Positions 8,730 to 18,024 of a stretch of 64,000 nucleotides of DNA are shown here, in pieces. Each line of letters starts with the position of its first letter. Position 1 is the first letter of the stretch. The DNA comes from Candidatus Cybelea sp. (GTDB lineage: Bacteria; Vulcanimicrobiota; Vulcanimicrobiia; Vulcanimicrobiales; Vulcanimicrobiaceae). The notes beneath the pieces are model-generated. The model saw nothing but the letters and a program-made list of their open reading frames with translations. It was not told where the DNA came from and searched no databases. The stretch lies in NCBI GenBank assembly GCA_036489315.1, contig DASXFZ010000021.1:41241-105240 (forward strand). The letters run 5' to 3'. A program made the position numbers and the translations under genes.

Positions 8730-11129
8730 CTAGTGCTCGTAGATCGCTCCGCCGCCAAACGATTGGCGAAGCATGAAGCGAAAGGTTCGCGGCTGCAGTG
8801 CGTTGGCGTTCGTCAAGCCGGCGCCGCCGGCGGCAAGCGGAACGCCGATGCCCTGGAAGGCAAACGGCAAGCGGTTATCGAGCTCGTTGGTCAGGTTCTC
8901 GACCGAGATTTGAAACTTCGCTTTGGGACCTAATGAGAGCTCGAGATTGGAGTTGAACGTGACGAAGGCGGGCGCGGCGTACGGATTATTCGCTCCTTCA
9001 TACAACGCGCCGAGCGACAAACGCGAACCGCGCGGCCACTTATAGCTGATCTCGCCGTAGCCGACGGCGTACGGTACGCGGATGGGAGCGACATCGTTCT
9101 CACCGGCGGTGAAGAACGCGCCGCCCGATACGTTCTGCCCTGGAATCACGGCGAGGTTGCCGTTTGCGTAGAAGCCCGGCGGCAACGGGCCGGAAACGTA
9201 CGTTCGCGGAAACGCCATCTGCGCGATGAATCCCATGCCGACCGGCTTGAACTGGACGAGAGAAAACTGTACGCCTTCGTCGACCATCGGCGGTCCGTTG
9301 AACCAGCGTTCGAGCATCGCCCCCTGGCTCTGCGGCTCGCTTTCGAGAACGTAGGCGTTGTAGGTGTTGCTCCGATACCAGTCGGCGGAAAAGGTCGTCG
9401 TCTCGCCGTGCAGCCGCCACTCAGCGCCGACGTCTTCGCCGTTTGCGCGTTCCATGCGGTCGACGGCGGAGGTGAATCCCACGACCCGCATTGGGAATCC
9501 GACGTATTGCTGCAGCACCGCCGGTCCGCCGGAGAGCGCCATCACCGGCGGCGTTACCCCGCTCGCTCCGACGGCCGCGCGCAGCGAAAGTTCGCGGCCC
9601 AGCGAATGCGAGTAGCCGGCGCGCACCGCAGTCGGCGCCCACGTGTAGGAGTTGAACGTGGTTCCGTTCGGAGCGGCGTGCTGCGCGAGGCTGCCGCCTT
9701 CAGCCGAGAGGTCGAGTTGATCGGCATCGGTCGGATGGAGCGTTGCGGTTCCGCGCAGCGTCAAGAGGTTGAGATCGGATCCCGAGGCGATTGGAATCGC
9801 GTAGACGTCGTTGCTCGCGGCGGTTCCACGGCTATCCGACAACGAGAGCGAGAAGAGGCTGCGCGTGGCCTGGTGCCGCCAAACGAACGCGGCGCCTCGT
9901 TCCTTTTCTTGCGTCGCCGACGTGATGCCCCCAGCGCCCGATTGCGCGCTGTTCGCAAGATCGAGACCGTAGAGTTTTGCATCGAAGCCGTCGGTGCCGT
10001 GATCGAGCCGCGCTTGGATCTGCCCGAAGCGAAGAGTTTCGAACTGCGTCGAATCGAGCGACGGCAGCAGTCCACCGACGCTGCCGTTGGGGAAGAGAAC
10101 GGCATCGACGCCGCCGAGCGCGCGCTGCAGGTTGACGCCCAGAAAGTTCGCGGTGACGGTGAGGAAGGGATCGGGCGTCATTCGCAGCTTCAGCAAGAGC
10201 GCTTTACGCAGCGCGTCGCTGGGCACTCCGTAACTCGTGCCGCTCAGCGAGCCGGGAGAGCCGTCGATCGACGCCATCGTCGCGAACGCGAACTTGCCGC
10301 CGGGAAGCGTTCCGTCGTACGCAAGGTCCGAAAACTGTCCGCCGCGCGAATCGCCTTCGACTTCCAGCATCGCGCGAACCGGCAGCGTCGGCTCGGCGGT
10401 GCGCAAGTTCAATGCTCCGCCGACGCCGCCGCCCGCGCCGGCGGGATCGCCCGGACCCTGCAGTACCTCGACCTCCTGCAAAACGTACGTGGGAATGAGC
10501 GCGAGATCGAAGCTGCCGCTCGAGGGAAGTGAAACGAGCGATCCGTCCAGCGAGACCGGCGTTTCGAATGGTAGACCTCCACGAACGAGCGGAGCTGCCG
10601 GTGCGATTGGCGCCGCATCGTTTGCCGCCGTCGAGCGTGCGACTATAGCTCCCGGCGTTTGATCGAGAACGCTCGTAACCGAGGGCTGCCCTTGATCGCG
10701 ATAGGCCTCGCGCGGAAAGACGCGCTGCGCGAGCGGCGTCGAGTTGAACGGCGTGCGTGCCACGCCCATCACCGAGCCTATGACCGGGAGCGTGCTGGGC
10801 TCGAGCGTCACCGCAACGTCGAGTGAACCCGCTATATTTATCAAGCGCTTATAGCGGAGAAAGCCGCTCGCGGCAACGCCCAGCGTATATGTTCCTGGAG
10901 CAGAGATCGTAAAATGGAATCTTCCGCGCGCGTCGCTTCGAGCAACCAGGCGCTTTGTGCTATCGGACAAGGTGACCACGGCCGATGCGACGGGCCGCCC
11001 CGCATTGTTGCGTAGGCTGCCGCTCAATACGAGGCTCTGCGCACGCGCGAAAATGGGGGAGAAGAGAGAGAAAATCACGACGAGCGCCGCCAGGAATTTT
11101 GCAACCCGGCGCGCAGAACGTCTGGGCAT
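8730..11129 (-). CDS. TonB-dependent receptor with N-terminal carboxypeptidase-regulatory-like domain
   Basis: 799-residue outer-membrane protein. A signal peptide (KFLAALVVIFSLFSPIFARA) precedes a carboxypeptidase-D regulatory-like beta sandwich (about 33-115: SGSLRNNAGRPVASAVVTL), a plug domain (about 140-250, with LIPTYVLQEVEVLQGPGDP and GGVGGALNLRTAEP) and a beta barrel whose last part reads RTFRFMLRQSFGGG. Such receptors import large or scarce ligands using TonB energy. No ligand can be inferred. The ATG at 11129 has GGAG about ten bases upstream and overlaps the start of the divergent receptor gene by two bases. A GTG at 11162 is possible but lacks a spaced ribosome-binding site. Confidence 0.9.
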   Translation of the reverse strand: MPRRSARRVAKFLAALVVIFSLFSPIFARAQSLVLSGSLRNNAGRPVASAVVTLSDSTKRLVARSDARGRFHFTISAPGTYTLGVAASGFLRYKRLINIAGSLDVAVTLEPSTLPVIGSVMGVARTPFNSTPLAQRVFPREAYRDQGQPSVTSVLDQTPGAIVARSTAANDAAPIAPAAPLVRGGLPFETPVSLDGSLVSLPSSGSFDLALIPTYVLQEVEVLQGPGDPAGAGGGVGGALNLRTAEPTLPVRAMLEVEGDSRGGQFSDLAYDGTLPGGKFAFATMASIDGSPGSLSGTSYGVPSDALRKALLLKLRMTPDPFLTVTANFLGVNLQRALGGVDAVLFPNGSVGGLLPSLDSTQFETLRFGQIQARLDHGTDGFDAKLYGLDLANSAQSGAGGITSATQEKERGAAFVWRHQATRSLFSLSLSDSRGTAASNDVYAIPIASGSDLNLLTLRGTATLHPTDADQLDLSAEGGSLAQHAAPNGTTFNSYTWAPTAVRAGYSHSLGRELSLRAAVGASGVTPPVMALSGGPAVLQQYVGFPMRVVGFTSAVDRMERANGEDVGAEWRLHGETTTFSADWYRSNTYNAYVLESEPQSQGAMLERWFNGPPMVDEGVQFSLVQFKPVGMGFIAQMAFPRTYVSGPLPPGFYANGNLAVIPGQNVSGGAFFTAGENDVAPIRVPYAVGYGEISYKWPRGSRLSLGALYEGANNPYAAPAFVTFNSNLELSLGPKAKFQISVENLTNELDNRLPFAFQGIGVPLAAGGAGLTNANALQPRTFRFMLRQSFGGGAIYEH

Positions 11130-13935
11130 GCTGCGTACACTCCGGCTTTTGATCGGCTTCACCCTTTTCTATACGTTGACGCATGCCGTCGGCGATGCGC
11201 AGACCGCCGGCACGCTGAGCGGTCGCGTGACCGGCGTGAGCGGCGCGCCGCTTGTGGGTGCAAACGTCACCGTGACGCCTTCTGCCAAGCTTCGCACGAA
11301 AACCGACTCGAGCGGCAATTTCCAGATTGCGGGGCTCTCGACGGGCATCTATTCGGTCACGGTCGAGAAAGCCGGATACGTTCCGCGTACGATCACCGAC
11401 ATTGCGGTCGGCGCGAGCGGCGCTCAGGTCGACGTCTCGATGGAGACCGCATCGCTTTCGACGCTGCAGCAGATCGCGTCGGTCTCAGCCGCGCAACGGG
11501 GTGCTTTGAATACGAGCTCGTCGTCGGTGACCTATCTCTCCAACACGATATTCGGCGAGCAGGGCCAGCTGCAGATCGGTCACGTGCTCGATCAAGTGCC
11601 GGGAATCATTTCGGCTCGGCCTGCGAGCGCCAACCCCGCCGCTCCCGGATCGATTACCTCGCCGAATCTTCGCGGTGCGCTCGACTACGAGAAGGCCACC
11701 CTCATCGACGGCCATCCGCTGATCAACGGATCGCACGGCGATTATCCGACGATGCTCGTGAACTCGATGCTCTTTGACGACATCGAAGTCGTCAAAGGTC
11801 CGACGGCCTACGCACCTGAGATCGATTACGGCATCGGCGGAACGCTCAACTTTCGAACCGGACAGCCGACGCCGAATCTCACCGAGAGCTCGATGTTCGG
11901 CGTCGACACCACCTCGGGGCAGTATGCGAGCTTCCGCATCTCCGACACCGTCGCCAACGGACACCTCGGCTATCTCTTCGGGTACGTAAGCTATGGTACG
12001 GAGGGCCCGCTGCAGAGCTATCCGAGCACGATCTTTCTACCCGTCGGAACGAACATCGGCGGCTACGGCGTCATCGAAAAGACGGCGCCGACGACCAGCG
12101 GCACCCCGATCAACGGCTATCACGGCGTCTATCCCATCAAGTTCGCGATCGGCAATCCGGCCAACGCCTACACGTCGCTGGTGGCCTGCTGTCAAAACGT
12201 AACTTCGAACTACCTCGTCCACGGCGAGCTGGCGAAACTGCAATATAATTTTTCGAGCGCGACCTCGTTTTCGGCGGGGTTTATCGGAATCCAGGGCAGC
12301 TACGACGGAGCTGCTTCGGCGTTCACGCAGCTCGACTCGACGTTTGCGCCGGCCGCCGGCTACAATGGACGAAATCTGCCGTTTGCCGCGGGCCAGAGCC
12401 TACTGCTGAATAACACGACGACGCTGCCCGACACGCAGCTGCTCGACAACGAACCGATGTTCGAGGCCGATCTCCGCACGACGCTCGGCAACGACACGCT
12501 CCTCGCGCGCTACTATAGCGCGATCCTCGGCAGGATCACGGCCTCCAGTCTGACGAGTCCCTCCTCGAACTACAGCACGCCGCTGACGCTCTACGGCACG
12601 GCGCTGTTGGGTACGAGCGCTGCGCCGATGGTCTTCAACGGCACAACGGCTAACGTCACGATCCCGACCCCTTACACGAACTCCGTCGAGCACGACGACC
12701 TGCACGGCACCTCGTTCGAGTGGGACCATCCGCTGGGCACCGACCAGTTGTCGTTCTCAGTCGACTCGAATACGGCGCTCACCAATGTCTACCGCGTCAC
12801 CGGCAGCTCCACGAACGCCGACGGTAACCTCTCGATCTCGGTCCCCGGCGGCACGCGCCAAGTTTTTACCACCTACCTGCTGCGCGGCATCCTCAACTTC
12901 GGCGCCAAGACCCAGCTGACGCTGGCGAACTACTACAGCACTTTCGACAGCAACTACGCGGTGGGTACGACTCCGACCAACGACGCAATTTTTCAGAGCA
13001 GCTTCACGACGCACGACGATCCGCGGATCGGCCTCTCGTACCGCGCCTCGCGCGATGTGAACCTGCGCCTCTCGACCGGCTCGGCGATCGCGCCGCCCTA
13101 TCCCGCGCTGATCAGCGTCTATAACCAGACTCCGGCACAGGTCTACACGCCCGGGGCGAGTTCGGTGACGATTACGAGGAACGCGGGCGGCCTCTTGCCC
13201 GAAACCTCGTTCGGCTACGACGTCGGCGGCGACGCCCGCCTCGCGCCCTACGGCATTCTCTCGACCGACCTGTACCTGACGAACATCCGCAATCAGTTCG
13301 TGGGCGTCGTCTACCCGAGCGGTGAAAGCTATCAGGGCGTCCCGGTTTTCATCAATACGAACGAGAACCTCGCGCAGAGCCGTTACACCGGCCTTGAAGC
13401 GACCTACAACGACGATCCGCCGCGCGGCTACGGCTTTACGCTCGCGGGCGCGCTGCAGCGCGCCTACGCGTACAACGTACCGCCGGGCTTCTACTATGGG
13501 CCCGCTGGTCCGTACACGCAGAACCTCGGTGTCGTCTCGGGGATCAACTACTTCGGGACCTCGACCGGGTTCAACGGCATCTCGAACAAGAGCGAGGCGT
13601 ACTCACAAATGTATGCCGCGGTCCATCGGCGCGGGCAGTACGGCCAGTATCTCGAGCTCGGCCTGACGTACTATGGCTCGAATAATACGTACGACGTTCC
13701 GGCCTTCATCACCGGTACGGCGACATACCGGCAGCCGCTCGGAGCCAGCGGAACGGCGATCCAGATCTCGGCCGACAATCTCTTCGATGCCAACTCGCGC
13801 CCGTATCTGCTCTACGGGGCCGGCATCGCCGCGCCGCTGGCGAACAGCGACATCGGCCTGCGTCCGATCATACCGTACGGGCCGACCACGCTGCGCTTCA
13901 TGCTGATGCAAGGCTTTCAGAGCAAAGCGTTCTAG
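11128..13935 (+). CDS. TonB-dependent receptor with N-terminal carboxypeptidase-regulatory-like domain
   Basis: 935-residue outer-membrane receptor. A signal peptide (MLRTLRLLIGFTLFYTLTHA) is followed by a regulatory-like beta sandwich (GTLSGRVTGVSGAPLVGANV), a plug (VTYLSNTIFGEQGQLQIGH to IDYGIGGTLNFRTGQP) and a long barrel ending in TTLRFMLMQGF. It has the same domain order as the divergent receptor but is longer and only distantly similar. A frame open from 10957 would put the signal peptide internally, so the ATG at 11128 is used even though no clear ribosome-binding site precedes it. No TonB/ExbBD genes lie in the window. Confidence 0.9.
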   Translation: MLRTLRLLIGFTLFYTLTHAVGDAQTAGTLSGRVTGVSGAPLVGANVTVTPSAKLRTKTDSSGNFQIAGLSTGIYSVTVEKAGYVPRTITDIAVGASGAQVDVSMETASLSTLQQIASVSAAQRGALNTSSSSVTYLSNTIFGEQGQLQIGHVLDQVPGIISARPASANPAAPGSITSPNLRGALDYEKATLIDGHPLINGSHGDYPTMLVNSMLFDDIEVVKGPTAYAPEIDYGIGGTLNFRTGQPTPNLTESSMFGVDTTSGQYASFRISDTVANGHLGYLFGYVSYGTEGPLQSYPSTIFLPVGTNIGGYGVIEKTAPTTSGTPINGYHGVYPIKFAIGNPANAYTSLVACCQNVTSNYLVHGELAKLQYNFSSATSFSAGFIGIQGSYDGAASAFTQLDSTFAPAAGYNGRNLPFAAGQSLLLNNTTTLPDTQLLDNEPMFEADLRTTLGNDTLLARYYSAILGRITASSLTSPSSNYSTPLTLYGTALLGTSAAPMVFNGTTANVTIPTPYTNSVEHDDLHGTSFEWDHPLGTDQLSFSVDSNTALTNVYRVTGSSTNADGNLSISVPGGTRQVFTTYLLRGILNFGAKTQLTLANYYSTFDSNYAVGTTPTNDAIFQSSFTTHDDPRIGLSYRASRDVNLRLSTGSAIAPPYPALISVYNQTPAQVYTPGASSVTITRNAGGLLPETSFGYDVGGDARLAPYGILSTDLYLTNIRNQFVGVVYPSGESYQGVPVFINTNENLAQSRYTGLEATYNDDPPRGYGFTLAGALQRAYAYNVPPGFYYGPAGPYTQNLGVVSGINYFGTSTGFNGISNKSEAYSQMYAAVHRRGQYGQYLELGLTYYGSNNTYDVPAFITGTATYRQPLGASGTAIQISADNLFDANSRPYLLYGAGIAAPLANSDIGLRPIIPYGPTTLRFMLMQGFQSKAF

Positions 13936-13953
13936 CCATACCGAAGACAGCAC

Positions 13954-13969
13954 TAGGGCTTAAGCCCTA
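13954..13969. promoter_or_regulatory. 16-bp perfect palindrome
   Basis: TAGGGCTTAAGCCCTA is a perfect palindrome 18 bases after the TonB-receptor stop, followed by a short T-rich run. With no unpaired centre it is more like a protein-binding site than an RNA hairpin terminator, though a stem with a small forced loop before TTGTTT could also end transcription. Confidence 0.4.
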
Positions 13970-14021
13970 ATTGTTTCGTCGACCCTGTGCCGAACCCACC
14001 TAGCGTCCGATAATTTCAATT

Positions 14022-14042
14022 AGCTAGCTAAGTAGGCTAGCT
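14022..14042 (+). promoter_or_regulatory. Hairpin occupying the ribosome-binding region of the following small gene
   Basis: AGCTAGC and GCTAGCT form a perfect 7-bp stem with a 7-base loop (TAAGTAG). The stem ends four bases before the ATG at 14046, exactly where a ribosome-binding site would be, and no Shine-Dalgarno sequence is present. It could limit translation or, as DNA, be an operator. Confidence 0.4.
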
Positions 14043-14045
14043 GCT

Positions 14046-14267
14046 ATGCCGTATTCGCCGGCACGCGGCGGAAAGGATATTTTTGCGGTGGTTGTGTTCT
14101 TCCACGCCCTGACATTCGCACTCATGGGCCTTTTCGGCGGCTACGACGGCGGCAGCGGCTATCTCCAATCAGCCGGATACGTTCAGACATCGAGCCCCGA
14201 TGACGGAGGCGGGTCGATGCCGACCGATGGCGGAGGCTCGATGCCCGGCCAAGGCGGAGGCGGCTAA
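14046..14267 (+). CDS. Small glycine-rich single-pass membrane protein
   Basis: 73 residues. A hydrophobic segment (FAVVVFFHALTFALMGLFGG, about residues 13-32) is followed by a soluble tail containing two near-identical DGGGSMP units and a GQGGGG end. I do not recognise a family. Reality is supported by the clear membrane segment and the repeated tail. The absence of a ribosome-binding site and the upstream hairpin weigh against high expression. Confidence 0.5.
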   Translation: MPYSPARGGKDIFAVVVFFHALTFALMGLFGGYDGGSGYLQSAGYVQTSSPDDGGGSMPTDGGGSMPGQGGGG

Positions 14268-14333
14268 AAGCCGGCAGCGATAGATTCGTCCGGTGGCGGG
14301 GCCGGGGCGGTCGTCGGACTAATCTATTTGGCC

Positions 14334-15869
14334 ATGGCCAGAAAGCAGCTAGCCTCGGAGCGCTGGTTTGCGGAGATGCGCGCCCTCTTCAATCGGGCTC
14401 AGTTCCTTGCCGCGGGCGACGTGTACGACGCGGCGATCGACGCCGGCGCGACCCCTCCCTACGATGCGCAGCTTCTCGCCGCGCGAGTCCTGCTCAAGCG
14501 CGACGAGAACCGCGCGGTCGCATTTCTCATCCGCCGGCCGCCGCGCGCAAACGCGCGGCGCGAGCGCGCGGAGTGGGCGCTGCAGCTGGCGACCGGATAC
14601 GCTCGAATGCGCGACTTCGAACGCGCCGATCATCACTTCGACATGGCCAAGCGCCTCGTCAGCGCGCCGGCAGATCGAGCGGCCCTCGCCTATCAGCTCG
14701 CGCGCCGCTACATGCTCGAAAAGCGGCTCGACGAAGCACGCCGCTGGGCCGCGGAGATGGCGGTCGACAAAGGGCTTGCCGCGCGGATCCGCCACGAGCT
14801 GCTTGAATCGTTTATCTGCAGCCACGAAGAACGCTACCGCGAAGAGATCGAGAGCTTGATGCGCGCGATCAAGCTCATCGGCAAGCATCGCGAAGAACAC
14901 CTCGAAGAGTGGTTTCACGCCGTTCAGAATCTCGCGCTGCTGGGTCGCGAGCTTGTATTTCCCGAGGCCGTCGACTTGGCGCGAGCCGAAGTCGATCAGA
15001 ATATTGAGTGGCCTCCGGATTTCGCCGACCAGCACTTCCACGCACTCAAAGCGGTCGGCTGGTCCTGCGCTCTGCGCGGCGATCTGCTTGGGTGTTTCCG
15101 TTATCTCCGCGCCGCCGAGCGCACCGAAGCGAGCCTGGCCTTCGAGGCAATGGTCCTGGTGGATCGCTCGTACTTCGCACGGATCGTCGGCGAACACAAC
15201 TGGGCGGCCAACGAAGTCGCTAAGGCCGAGGCAATCGCCGATCGCATCGATTGGAACGAGATGGCCGGCGACGAGCGCGTCGGCCTGCTCCTGCTCGCCG
15301 AAGCCATGGCCGAGTACAACACGGAGAAGGCGCACTTCTACTTGGCGCGCTACAAGAGCCTCGACCGTATTCGCTCGGCCGTGCACCTCTTCGCGTTTGA
15401 TCAACGCTGCGAGGCCTTTGCCAACAACTGTGAAGGTGTGGTCAGGCTGAAGAGCGGGGAACCGGGGGCTGAAGAGGCACTGCGCAAAGCGTGGGTCGTC
15501 TTCGATCGCATCGGCTACGACTGGCGCGCCGGCCGAACGGCGCTGCGCCTGCTGGAAGCGACCAAGAAAGAACGCTGGGGACACCTCGCCGAGGATAAGC
15601 TCGAGCCATACCCCCGCTCGTGGCTTGCACGCAGCATTGCCGAGCAGCGAAAGCCTGAGGTGCCGGTCGTGAAGCTGCCGCCGATGCAGCGTAAAGTCCT
15701 CGACTTGCTCTGCCGTAAGATGTCGACCGAAGAGATCGCGCAGTTCCTCGGCTTGAGTCCGCATACGATCCGCAACCATCTCAAGGCCGTGTTTCGTGCA
15801 TACCAAGTCAACAACCGCGCGGCGCTGATCGCCGAGATCGCTTTGCGGGGCGAGCTGACCTCTTCGTAA
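14334..15869 (+). CDS. LuxR-type transcriptional regulator with long helical repeat region
   Basis: 511 residues. The C-terminal 65 residues form a LuxR/GerE helix-turn-helix (QRKVLDLLCRKMSTEEIAQF then LGLSPHTIRNHLKAVF). The preceding roughly 440 residues are almost all helical and Ala/Arg/Glu-rich, resembling tetratricopeptide repeats as in MalT-like regulators, but without an NB-ARC ATPase. It is therefore likely a DNA-binding regulator responding to a protein or small-molecule contact in the repeat region. The ATG at 14334 is preferred over an in-frame TTG six bases earlier. Targets are unknown. Confidence 0.85.
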   Translation: MARKQLASERWFAEMRALFNRAQFLAAGDVYDAAIDAGATPPYDAQLLAARVLLKRDENRAVAFLIRRPPRANARRERAEWALQLATGYARMRDFERADHHFDMAKRLVSAPADRAALAYQLARRYMLEKRLDEARRWAAEMAVDKGLAARIRHELLESFICSHEERYREEIESLMRAIKLIGKHREEHLEEWFHAVQNLALLGRELVFPEAVDLARAEVDQNIEWPPDFADQHFHALKAVGWSCALRGDLLGCFRYLRAAERTEASLAFEAMVLVDRSYFARIVGEHNWAANEVAKAEAIADRIDWNEMAGDERVGLLLLAEAMAEYNTEKAHFYLARYKSLDRIRSAVHLFAFDQRCEAFANNCEGVVRLKSGEPGAEEALRKAWVVFDRIGYDWRAGRTALRLLEATKKERWGHLAEDKLEPYPRSWLARSIAEQRKPEVPVVKLPPMQRKVLDLLCRKMSTEEIAQFLGLSPHTIRNHLKAVFRAYQVNNRAALIAEIALRGELTSS

Positions 15870-16015
15870 CGACGCGCCAGCGCGGTCTCTGCACGGTTGC
15901 TCCGTACTCAGAACGATCGAGCCGCGTTCTCTGCGCGTTCGCAACCCGGCGCAGTCGCGGCGTGTAATGCCCAATGTGACTTGCTAATCGCTTTGCGGAA
16001 CAGGATTGAGATATT

Positions 16016-16384
16016 TTGATACGGACAGTTTTTCTTAGGGTTTCCTTTGCTGCAGCGGCTTTGCTCGTTGCGTTCGCGAGCCAGTCTACGTGGGCCCTCG
16101 CCGGAACGAGCGGCGGCATTGCGGGAATCGTTACCGACTCGCAGACCGGCGCGCCGATTTCGGACGTTAAGGTGAAGATCACTTCGCCGTCGGATGCGGT
16201 CACCGTCACGACCGACGCGCACGGCCATTACATCGCCTTTTCGCTCCAGCCCGACGACTACACGTTCACGCTGGAAAAGACGGGGTACGTCACCAAGACG
16301 CTCGCCGGTTACTCGGTCTACGCCGACCAAACCCAACGATACGACCTTACCCTCACGGCGGGGCCGCCCGCGGCGCAGCAGTAA
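16016..16384 (+). CDS. Exported stand-alone carboxypeptidase-regulatory-like domain protein
   Basis: 122 residues. A signal peptide (FLRVSFAAAALLVAFASQS) is followed by a single beta-sandwich domain, GIAGIVTDSQTGAPISDVKV to YTFTLEKTGYVTKTLAGYSV. This is the same domain type as the N-termini of the two TonB-dependent receptors upstream, but with no plug or barrel. A TTG start is used, with AGGA upstream. It may be a periplasmic or surface adaptor; no enzymatic role is expected. Confidence 0.8.
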   Translation: MIRTVFLRVSFAAAALLVAFASQSTWALAGTSGGIAGIVTDSQTGAPISDVKVKITSPSDAVTVTTDAHGHYIAFSLQPDDYTFTLEKTGYVTKTLAGYSVYADQTQRYDLTLTAGPPAAQQ

Positions 16385-16402
16385 GCACGGCTCGTCCTTA
16401 AC

Positions 16403-17989
16403 TCACTCGTCGATTTCGGAGTGCCCGGTCGAGCCGAGCATCTCGACTTCGAGGGTCTCTAAATCGAGCAGGCGCTGCACTTGCCGCAGCACGGTATTGT
16501 CGATCTTTCCAAGGCGGCGCAGCTCGATCAATCTGGTTCGTTCGGCTTCAATAATCAAGTTGTAGGACTGGCGAAACAGCGCGGTGTTTTTCGAGGCTTC
16601 TTTGCCGGCCATGGGCGAGGTAAACTCCCCCAAACGCGCCTCCAGCCGAAACCGATGAATCCCGAGGATGTCGGGTGGATAGGTCCCCTCTTGGGCGAGC
16701 CGGTCGATGCAGTGCAGGCCCGCGCGCGCCGTGACGACGATTGCTAGACGTTCCTCGCGCAGCGCTGCGCCGTCGTCTTTGATCTTCAACCAGCGTATGA
16801 TCCACGGCAGCGTGCCGCCCTGCCCGATCAGCGTCGCCAGCAAAACGACGAACGTGATGAAGATCAGCAGATCGCGAAACGGAAATGGACCGGCCGCCGT
16901 CTCGAGCGGAATGGCCAACGCTGCGGCGAGCGAGACGCCGCCGCGCATGCCCGTCCATGCAAGCAAACTGACGTGCGACCAGTCGGCTTTGCCTTCGACG
17001 TGTTCGGGCTCGTTGGTTGCCGGCAGGAGCCCTTGCGCGAACGTCCACGCGAGCCGAACCACGATGCAGACGAGCGCGACGGCGGTGCCCCAAAAGATCA
17101 GTTGAACGGGCGAGTAGTGACCGAGTCCGGCGATGATCGAACGGAACTGAATGCCGACCTCGGTGAAGATGAAGGCGTTGAGCAGAAAGACGACCGTTAC
17201 CCAGAAGCCGGTAAGCATCTCGCGCGCCCGGGGCTGCAGCACGGTCGGCGAGAAGCGGCTGACCGCCAGACCCGTGGTGACGGTCGCGAGCACGCCCGAC
17301 TCGCCGAGATAATACGCGGGCAAGTACGAGATGAACGGCACGACGATGGAGATCGTCGCCTGCAGCGTCTCGTCTTTGAGTGCGCGCCAGGCAAAGTACG
17401 CGAGCCCTGCCGCCGCCAGACCGATCAGCACCGACAAGACGATCTCTTCTGCAAGCGCGCCGGCGGCGTGCCAAAACGAGAACGACGCGCCGACGACGGC
17501 GGCAATGCCGACTCCGTAAAGGATGAGTGAGGTCGCGTCGTTGACGAGGCTTTCGCCTTCGATCGTTCCGATGATATGCCGTGGGACGTTGAGTTGGTCG
17601 GCGATCGCCGCGAAGGCGACCTCGTCGGTCGAAGCGACGATCGCGCCCAGGACGAATGCCACTCCCCACGGCATTCCGGGGACGATCGAATGGGCGACGA
17701 CGGCGACGACGATGGTCGTGAGGATGACCAGGCCGAAGGCCATCTGGAAGATCCACAGCGCCCCAGCGCGGAACTCGCTGGTCGGGGCCGTCACACTCTC
17801 CCAGTAGAGAAGCGGCGGTAGGAAAACGACGAGCACGAGGTCCGGCGGCAGCGGAAGGATCGGTACGCCGGGGATAAAGCCGATCGCCATTCCGCCCAGC
17901 ACCAGCACGATCGGATAGGCGACGTTGATGCGGTTTGCGATCGTGACCAGCACGATGATCGCGAGGAAGACGACGATGATTGCGGTCAC
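16403..17989 (-). CDS. CPA1-family Na+/H+ antiporter
   Basis: 528 residues, about 12 membrane segments in the first 400 residues and a cytoplasmic tail. The ion-binding region reads ASTDEVAFAAIADQLNVPRH followed by IEGESLVNDATSLILYG, the hallmark E-G-E-S-L-x-N-D of CPA1 exchangers. TGMRGGVSLAAALAIP is the conserved re-entrant segment. The tail (about 405-528) is helical and charged and may be regulatory. Exchanges cytoplasmic Na+ or K+ for H+ for pH and salt balance. Monocistronic by context. Confidence 0.92.
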   Translation of the reverse strand: MTAIIVVFLAIIVLVTIANRINVAYPIVLVLGGMAIGFIPGVPILPLPPDLVLVVFLPPLLYWESVTAPTSEFRAGALWIFQMAFGLVILTTIVVAVVAHSIVPGMPWGVAFVLGAIVASTDEVAFAAIADQLNVPRHIIGTIEGESLVNDATSLILYGVGIAAVVGASFSFWHAAGALAEEIVLSVLIGLAAAGLAYFAWRALKDETLQATISIVVPFISYLPAYYLGESGVLATVTTGLAVSRFSPTVLQPRAREMLTGFWVTVVFLLNAFIFTEVGIQFRSIIAGLGHYSPVQLIFWGTAVALVCIVVRLAWTFAQGLLPATNEPEHVEGKADWSHVSLLAWTGMRGGVSLAAALAIPLETAAGPFPFRDLLIFITFVVLLATLIGQGGTLPWIIRWLKIKDDGAALREERLAIVVTARAGLHCIDRLAQEGTYPPDILGIHRFRLEARLGEFTSPMAGKEASKNTALFRQSYNLIIEAERTRLIELRRLGKIDNTVLRQVQRLLDLETLEVEMLGSTGHSEIDE

Positions 17990-18024
17990 GTCAAGCCGTT
18001 CGCCCCATAAGAGAGGCTTCTACC

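Noticed and set aside
9408..10532. Plus-strand open frame of 374 codons
   Set aside because: Antisense to the TonB-dependent receptor; Arg-rich, no family motif.
14349..15974. Minus-strand open frame of 541 codons
   Set aside because: Antisense to the LuxR-type regulator, whose helix-turn-helix is clear.
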